The notes below the pieces were generated by a model, which worked only from the letters and a program-made list of their open reading frames with translations, was not told the origin of the DNA and searched no databases. Positions 57,935 through 64,000 of a DNA stretch of 64,000 bases are shown here, in pieces. The stretch comes from Polytrichum commune (lineage: Eukaryota; Streptophyta; Polytrichopsida; Polytrichales; Polytrichaceae), in the NCBI GenBank assembly GCA_950295325.1, contig OX485807.1:39028440-39092439 (forward strand), read 5' to 3'. The position numbers and the translations under genes were made by a program. Position 1 is the stretch's first letter, and each line of letters opens with the position of its first letter.

Positions 57935-58991
57935 CCAGGGACATACAAAGTATTTAGATTTGGATCCCTGGAGCAATGAAATTACACTGCAAATTGGGCA
58001 TTGTAATTGTGTCTCTGTATATACTAGTTGCTTCTTAACCCCATTTATTTAGACACCTAGAGCTCATTTGTTGACACTACGCCTAGTTATAAAAGGGCTG
58101 AACCCTGAGGCCAGCTACCAGGGTATTGCAGATCTATTACTATGTTTGTATATGTAGCTCCTCATGAATATCTACCTGGTTGGGCTACGACCAGCTGGTC
58201 ATGGGCTGCTCCTTCACCCATATTGGTTTATATCATTTTTTGGTACAGTAATTTCATCACACCTTAGTCATGCAATGAGACTCATATTTTGTTGCAAGTT
58301 GTCAATTCAGTTTCAAACATTTTGCATTCTCAAAGTTGGTAAGCATTGTGTAGCTTTTGCTGACCTGACAGTTGCTTGGAGACGAAGCTATCGAAGGGGT
58401 TGCAAAAAGTAGTGAAGCATCTCAAATTTACTCTCGGATTCTCAAATCCACTTTAATTGCTCTTTATTCCATCATCTTTTTGAGAGTTCCCAGAAAAAAG
58501 TTTGGCACATTTACCAAATTACTCAACTCCAGCTGTGCATGTTGGGAGGAAGTGTTGGATGGAATGGATGTACCTGGTAGAAAATATCTTACATTGAACA
58601 TTGGGTTCGACACCATTCTCATATCAGTTGAAGACACATTGAAACCGAAAGTAAAATTCCCGAGTTTTGTGTAGATTCTGAAAAGCTTGAATTGGTAATG
58701 CACACTAATTGAAACAAAAGCTGTACTAAGTATAAATGAGCACTTCATGATTATGTTCTAAGGACCAAAATGGCACTCATTGCCTCACAAGGACAAACTG
58801 TCAGTGCTTTACACTATCCAATTGTGGTGGGTGGAGAAGCCACGTAACCATTTTTTGTCATTGAGAATCTTGAATTCCAACAAATTCAGATTTGTATGTA
58901 CATCACACAATGGCCAAAATTCATATTTCAATTGCATTGCCTTCGTGAGGATTTGGTCATTATTATAACATGTGATTTCTTACACATGCAG
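57935..58991 (+). other. ENT 3' untranslated region and downstream DNA
   Basis: Probable 3' untranslated region to about 58200, then AT-rich sequence with short unsupported frames (58164-58412, 58372-58674). Confidence 0.4.
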
Positions 58992-59168
58992 CTTTCCCTT
59001 GATGACAACTTGAAAAAGTTTCTGATGAATGAGCACTACAAATCTATATACAGCGGACAAAGTGGTGGTCATGGTGGTCATGGCCGTCGCTCCATCATTC
59101 CCCACCATTTTGAAAAGGAAAAGGGAACACAAGGGTCCCATGGGGGGAGGAGGAGCATGTTAAAGTAG
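58992..59168 (+). CDS. possible terminal exon, unknown protein
   Basis: After a good acceptor (tttcttacacatgcag, ending at 58991) an open frame of 58 codons runs to a TAG. It begins LSLDDNLKKFLMNEHYKSIY and continues with a basic Gly/His-rich tail (GQSGGHGGHGRR, HHFEKEKG, GGRRSMLK). Composition and codon use look coding and differ from the surroundings. The start at 58992 assumes that acceptor. No upstream partner exon was found and the family is not recognised. A family A MITE follows 11 bp after the stop. Confidence 0.3.
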   Translation, partial: LSLDDNLKKFLMNEHYKSIYSGQSGGHGGHGRRSIIPHHFEKEKGTQGSHGGRRSMLK

Positions 59169-59179
59169 TGTCTTATTAT

Positions 59180-59405
59180 CAGTGATTGGGGAGATTTTTG
59201 GGCATAATTGGTTGAGATCCATGTGTTTGCAAGTCCAATTGGTTACATGTTGATATCCTTCGGTTTTCCTTTATTAAAGTGGGGTATATTCTACAAATTC
59301 CTCTAAAATGATTGGTAATTTTCTTGCAGTCTTGAACTTCAACCGGTTATTTCTCAAACTCAACCGGTTCATCTGTAACTAACTACCGGTTCTCCCCAAT
59401 CATAG
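59180..59405 (-). mobile_element. hAT-like MITE, family A, copy near a putative exon
   Basis: 226 bp from CAGTGATTGGGGAGA to TCTCCCCAATCATAG. Flanking 8-mers CTTATTAT (59172-59179) and GTTATTAT (59406-59413) match at 7 of 8. Confidence 0.9.
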
Positions 59406-59589
59406 GTTATTATGCACGGGTGCAAAGGGTTGGGATGGCACGGGTCCATATTAGTTACATACATAGAAGTTATTTGATACAATTTTATAGGTCACTCATG
59501 AGTCTTGAATTCACTTGAAAATTTTAGTAAACTAAATATTTAACAATGGGTCAGCCCCCACAACCTGTTACACGTCAAAATCATTACAT

Positions 59590-59992
59590 ACATGCTGTTA
59601 ATTTCTCAATTGTCTCCTCACAACCTGTCACATCACGAAACCACCTGGTACCAAACCTATTTACTATATGTCCATTGGCAACCACGAAAAAACATGTTTT
59701 GGCCTAGAACATGCACCAACCCAAACTACACACTATGCCACAAAAATGAAAGAGATGCATGGCCACATTGTTGTCCATATGCAAAAATAAATTCCTCAAA
59801 GGTCTATGAATAGCAAGACACAACAAGGCCACCCACCAAATTACAAACCTTTTGTAGATCTAGCACACATACCATGTACTTCACACTAACTAACACCGGC
59901 AGCCAACATGGCACCCCACAAAATAACACCATCCCTCCATGGATACTACGGTATGACTGTCACAACACATGATGTACATTCTTAGCAAACTT
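59590..59992 (+). pseudogene. LINE ORF2 fragment, 5' piece
   Basis: Translation shows VHWQPRKNMFWPRTCTNPN, then TLCHKNERDAWPHCC. The Cys and the His/Cys positions correspond to the CCHC-like knuckle in the copy at 17.2-18.7 kb. Then LTNTGSQHGT and NTIPPWILRY follow, and near 59980 FLAN. The frame is broken by stops. The piece ends at the Mutator-like element. Confidence 0.8.
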
Positions 59993-60448
59993 GGCCGGGG
60001 ATTCGTGGCACTCAAGTAAAGTCATCCGGTAACAAAAATCAGATGATTCCATCAAGAAGCTCGGATGGAGCTTACTTTACTGAAACGCCTCCGAGTTGGC
60101 ATGTAAGACCTATTTTCTCCCTCATAGCTATTGTGAACTACTAGCTAATTTGTAAATATCAATTAGTTGGCAAGAGGCAACAACGTGGCATTGGATGCTC
60201 TAAGCCTATTTTCTAACCTCCCATAAGTTGTTTCCAAGGCCATGATGTGGCTTTGAATTCCACATGGTTATTTTGATAAATATCGCAAGATATCAACCTG
60301 TGTAATATATAATAATGATGTGTTGTCATAGACATTTTTTTATTCATAATTCATTTATTTTGCATGGGTGTGATTGCTCAAACATTTGTAATATGTCAAA
60401 ATAATATATATCATCTTATGGTAAATTGGTGAACTCAAAAATAAATTC

Positions 60449-60479
<31 letters not shown>

Positions 60480-61449
60480 TATGAAATTTATTTGAAAATA
60501 ATTAATATACATCATGTGATTTTAAAGATAATACAATATTTGATGAGGATAAAATATTACAATATTTCAGATAGGCTATAATCAGAAACTTATAATTTTT
60601 TGAGTATACCCCATCCATAACGTTGTCTCACAAGTCTAATTCCAAATAACATACCATTTATTTATAGCTCATATTATAATACCTAAAAAACAAAATTGAT
60701 TTTTATATACTTTTGTTGTTGTATGTTTTATATTCTATGTTCATTGTTTCATTTTGGTTATTTTATGAACACTTGCACTAATCTATCATTAGGATGACAA
60801 ATATAGTTTTAAGTCACAAAATTATAACCTCAATGTTCATGAGGATTTTGTAATGTTTTTGACCTCCAAGTTGATTACGTGCTTCATTGATGGTTTCACT
60901 TCTGGAATGAAATCCCAATCAATTGCTTATTTACTAATTGGAAGTGCACATATATATTGGATTTTAGACCTTGAAGTGAAGTACACTCGATATGGGATTT
61001 GTAGTCAAGCGGCCTTCAAGAATGCAAGGGCAATGTTTTTTTTCGAAGTTGGGCGGGATGGGCAACAATTTTCGATTGGGTTCAAAAATTTCTTTAGAGG
61101 GTTGCCCTAGCCCGGATTTGACACCCCCGAAAGTTCGTGAGGGGGTACTTAATGTCCACCCATATTAATTTCTTCAAAATAACCAGAGTAGTAATCATAG
61201 GTTGGCAACGCATGATGCACTCACTTGTTTCTATATGAGGCATTCTTATTTTATCTAACCCCCTTTGTATTATTGCCTTAAGTATTAGATTAGACTAGGA
61301 TCATTTAGAACTACTAAAACTTGGTATTTTTGAAACCCTTGAGACAAGGAGCCAACAACGTGAGGTAGTGTTTAAAGTGGTTCATCTCATCCGCAAAGAT
61401 GAATGAACTTTCACTAATGAAAATACATGAGTGCCACGAATCCCCGGCC
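59993..61449. mobile_element. Mutator-like element inserted in a LINE
   Basis: A 1457-bp element with identical 22-bp termini beginning GGCCGGGGATTCGTGGCACT. It is flanked by an exact 9-bp duplication AGCAAACTT at 59984-59992 and 61450-61458, fitting the Mutator superfamily. The interior is very AT-rich with an (AAT)n tract at 60450-60477 and one small unexplained frame of 85 codons at 60853-61110 (starts MFLTSKLITC). No transposase, so non-autonomous. Confidence 0.9.
60450..60477. repeat. (AAT)n microsatellite
   Basis: About nine trinucleotide copies inside the Mutator-like element. Confidence 0.95.
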
Positions 61450-62190
61450 AGCAAACTTCCAACCGGACATTGTATACATACAAGGTGCCACCCATGAACA
61501 ACCCGGCTCCATATCCCCAACCCCCAACCACACCATACAAATACTAGAATTCACATTTACTCTTGATAGATGCATTGAGAATGCCTAACAAATGGCGAAA
61601 AGACAAATATGATCCACTAATAGAAGCAATCAGAGCACACGGATGACATGTTGAGCCCCTTATTATCATCACAATGGGAGTAAGAGGTGTAGAAGAAGAA
61701 CTCCGGTCTCCGAAGGAAGCCGGAGTGAATAGAGTGTCTGTTCGTAAAACATCCTTGGCCACGCCCTAAGGGCAATGATGTTAAATGTGAAACTACTTCA
61801 CCCTTTGCAGGTTGTAGACACTACATTAGAAACTAGTAAGAGATGCAACCCATACCACAAGCATCACCGTTCTACATTCCACCCCAACAATCAAAAAAGT
61901 CATGAAAAGTTATGACACCATATTGTCATAAAATATCTAACATACCTTATACTAAACAAACAAAATTTAGATAACAAACAAACCCATGTTCTCCCTCCCA
62001 CCTAGCCAAAAACCAATAGCTTCACCTAGGTAGGATACTAATACCTATACCGTCACTACAACATGGCCCTACCTACTGCAAGGTAGGCAATAAACCCTAC
62101 ATTGAACCAAGTGGACTCTTGAGCAAGATAGGGCCAAAGGGCTCAAATTCATGTCAATATTCTGATGTTGGTTTTTCTTTTCTTTTCCAT
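61450..62190 (+). pseudogene. LINE ORF2 fragment, 3' piece and tail
   Basis: Continues the LINE on the far side of the Mutator-like insertion: PDIVYIQG, ILEFTFTLDRCIENA, a frameshift, KYDPLIEAIRAHG, a stop, HVEPLIIITMGVRGV. The tail at about 62065-62190 has ctactgcaaggtaggcaata, aagtggactcttgagcaaga and tgttggtttttcttttc. Dead copy. Confidence 0.85.
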
Positions 62191-64000
62191 TGTTTTGTAA
62201 CATAATGGACCATCCTACTTTTCAAATTTTGTTATGGTTTGAAAAGTCTATGATTGCTACTTAGAAGAGTGCATGAATAGTGATTAGGAATTGCATGTGG
62301 ATTGAGAAATGGATGAAATGAGTTGAAACCTAATAGTCAACACTTTGAACACAAAATGGACAGAGGGTTCCAAACCAAGTGCACCATATCTATCTATCTA
62401 TCTATCTATATATACCATTAAAAACAAAATTATTTTTGATACACGTCCTCCACTTCCAAAGGAATCAATCCCGGAACAAACATGCAGATATTTTCACATT
62501 TCTCAACCTCATACTCTAGTAGAAGTCTTGCATGGAGTGAATGACAAGGTAGAACTAGATTTTGAGCACACTTCCATGTGGTGGCCAAGTTGGTGAAAAT
62601 CACTAGATGACAAGAATTCCCCATTCACATGGAAGTGCGCTTGGTTATCCCCCCTGCAAACAAGAATCGGACGGTGGTCAATATAATTCTAGAGTGTATC
62701 ATAGTTGAAGTTTGAGAAGGGGGGATGATGACCTCTATATTCTTGGATTAGTAATTGAATTTGATTTGAGATAGAAAATTTTGATTTTAAAACGCCTACG
62801 GGGATGGGCCAGAGATGGTTATATTTTGCATTGAACTATTTTATGTGGCATATTTCTTATTAATTAAACATTTCTCAAAATTTTCATCATTCTGGAAACA
62901 TTTACATGAAAAAACAAATGCGAAGGTTAATAGATATTCTAGATGTTGCGATGACCGGATTTTGATTGGCATTTTTTATTAAAAAAGAAAAAAGAAAAAA
63001 GAAAAAGAAAAAGAAGTGAATTCATTATCCTTATGTTGGACCCCCCCTTTCACATGAAAGCACTCACCCAGCAAAATGTTAGGAGGGCTTGTCCAGAGCT
63101 TGGCTAACATCGGCGAAGTTTAATTTCCTTTACCAGAACGATTGAAAAATGAAGAGTGCTTTTTAAAAGGAGCATCCTCTCTATTCGAATATTGTTATGG
63201 GCATGCTAAAAGTTGTTAATTTCCTACAAATCCTAATGGGTTCGTGGGTGATAAGGTTGAGAAGTTACAAATTTTTTATAGAAAATATATATTTATTATT
63301 TTTGGATATCTGCAAATTGTGACATGCTATGGGAGTCCTCACGCCCTCCTATTTCATTTGGTAGACTTTTACCGGTTTGCTCACTTCCATCAATATACTC
63401 TTAAAGATATTAATATATTTTGGTAGGACAATCCAACTAAGGTGCATGAAGATTGACCTTGTTGTTTTTGAAGCCAAGGTGAATATCTTCTAAATCATTT
63501 TGTAGATGTGATGCTCATAGATTACCTATACGTTTTTAATGTTCTTCTAGACAAACACATTTCAAAATTCAAAATTTGTCTATGCATTAGAAAGCATTTA
63601 AGGGCCATATACCTACACCGATATGTAATTGACAAATAAGTGTATTTGGACAAACCACTTGCCCAAAAGTAATTAGGGATGTGCACTTGTGGGAACAAAA
63701 CATCAAAAGACAATAGCAAAACTGCCACAACTGCCACAACTTCGAATGTTTGTCTTCCATGTTGGCCAACCACCATACTTGTATTGTTTTGTGATCTACT
63801 ATAGTGTACGTCATATTGATAGTTGGAATTGTTTGAAAAACATGCATAAGTCCAATTTTACTAATATCCCAGTTATGTGCATTTAAGTTGCTCCACGCTA
63901 ATATCAACATTTCACACTATTTGAAATATTGACTGCCACGATAACAAAATATACAATAATCATTGCTACACAGGATGAATGAACAAAGCTATAAGTTTTC
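62191..64000. other. intergenic, nothing recognised
   Basis: AT-rich. A (TATC)n tract lies at about 62388-62410 and an (AAAAAG)n tract at about 62980-63016. The window ends in what may be the start of another dispersed repeat (gatgaatgaacaaagctata, compare 49699). Confidence 0.45.

Noticed and set aside
59592-59813. possible small gene with a CHC-like motif
   Set aside because: Its order of motifs matches the LINE knuckle region in two other copies, so it is a LINE remnant.
60853-61110. 85-codon frame as the transposase of the Mutator-like element
   Set aside because: It is too short and has no DDE/MULE or zinc-finger motifs.
1-64000. CRISPR arrays, tRNA or rRNA genes, bacterial operons
   Set aside because: Introns, plant protein families and eukaryotic transposons rule out a prokaryotic reading. 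The short tandem repeats lack CRISPR geometry, and no tRNA or rRNA sequence was recognised by eye.

Overview
The window is nuclear DNA from a plant. Three genes with GT-AG introns or plant-specific motifs lie in about 60 kb of AT-rich sequence packed with old transposon debris. A BKI1/MAKR-type kinase-regulator protein points to a land plant. The low gene density, the many decayed MITEs and an RNase H-bearing LINE family would suit a bryophyte, lycophyte or fern as well as a repeat-rich seed plant, so the species cannot be fixed from this sequence.

Layout. 1-25 kb: no convincing gene. This part holds hAT-like MITE families (here called A and B), a five-unit tandem array (2.2-3.5 kb), LINE fragments, a Mutator-like MITE (16.0-16.3 kb), a decayed minus-strand LINE with recognisable RNase H (17.2-18.7 kb) and a tandem duplication carrying an inverted-repeat element (19.9-20.7 kb). 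25.5-30.2 kb: the BKI1/MAKR-like gene, behind a leader that contains three about 0.4-kb tandem repeats. 30-43 kb: mostly intergenic, with hairpin elements, a 0.94-kb TA-flanked element, and two family A copies in inverted orientation at 40.17-40.66 kb. 43.2-45.2 kb: a four-exon PEBP (YbhB/Raf-kinase-inhibitor-like) gene. 46-55 kb: more LINE and MITE copies, including family F copies with 8-bp target duplications, one of them nested in another element. 55.7-57.9 kb: a two-exon equilibrative nucleoside transporter gene. 59-62 kb: a LINE split by a 1.46-kb Mutator-like element with a 9-bp target duplication. 62.2-64 kb: nothing recognised.

The three genes have no obvious shared pathway (receptor-kinase signalling at the plasma membrane, a soluble PEBP protein, nucleoside transport). 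They do share one structural feature: each has degenerate tandem repeats of about 90-420 bp in an intron or leader. Most of the information in the window is transposon stratigraphy. Several families can be bounded exactly by inverted termini plus target-site duplications, and nested insertions give their relative ages. The LINE family has a post-RNase H region with a Cys/His knuckle and a conserved C-terminal domain that resembles a PD-(D/E)XK nuclease, and this is the most interesting protein-level signal here.
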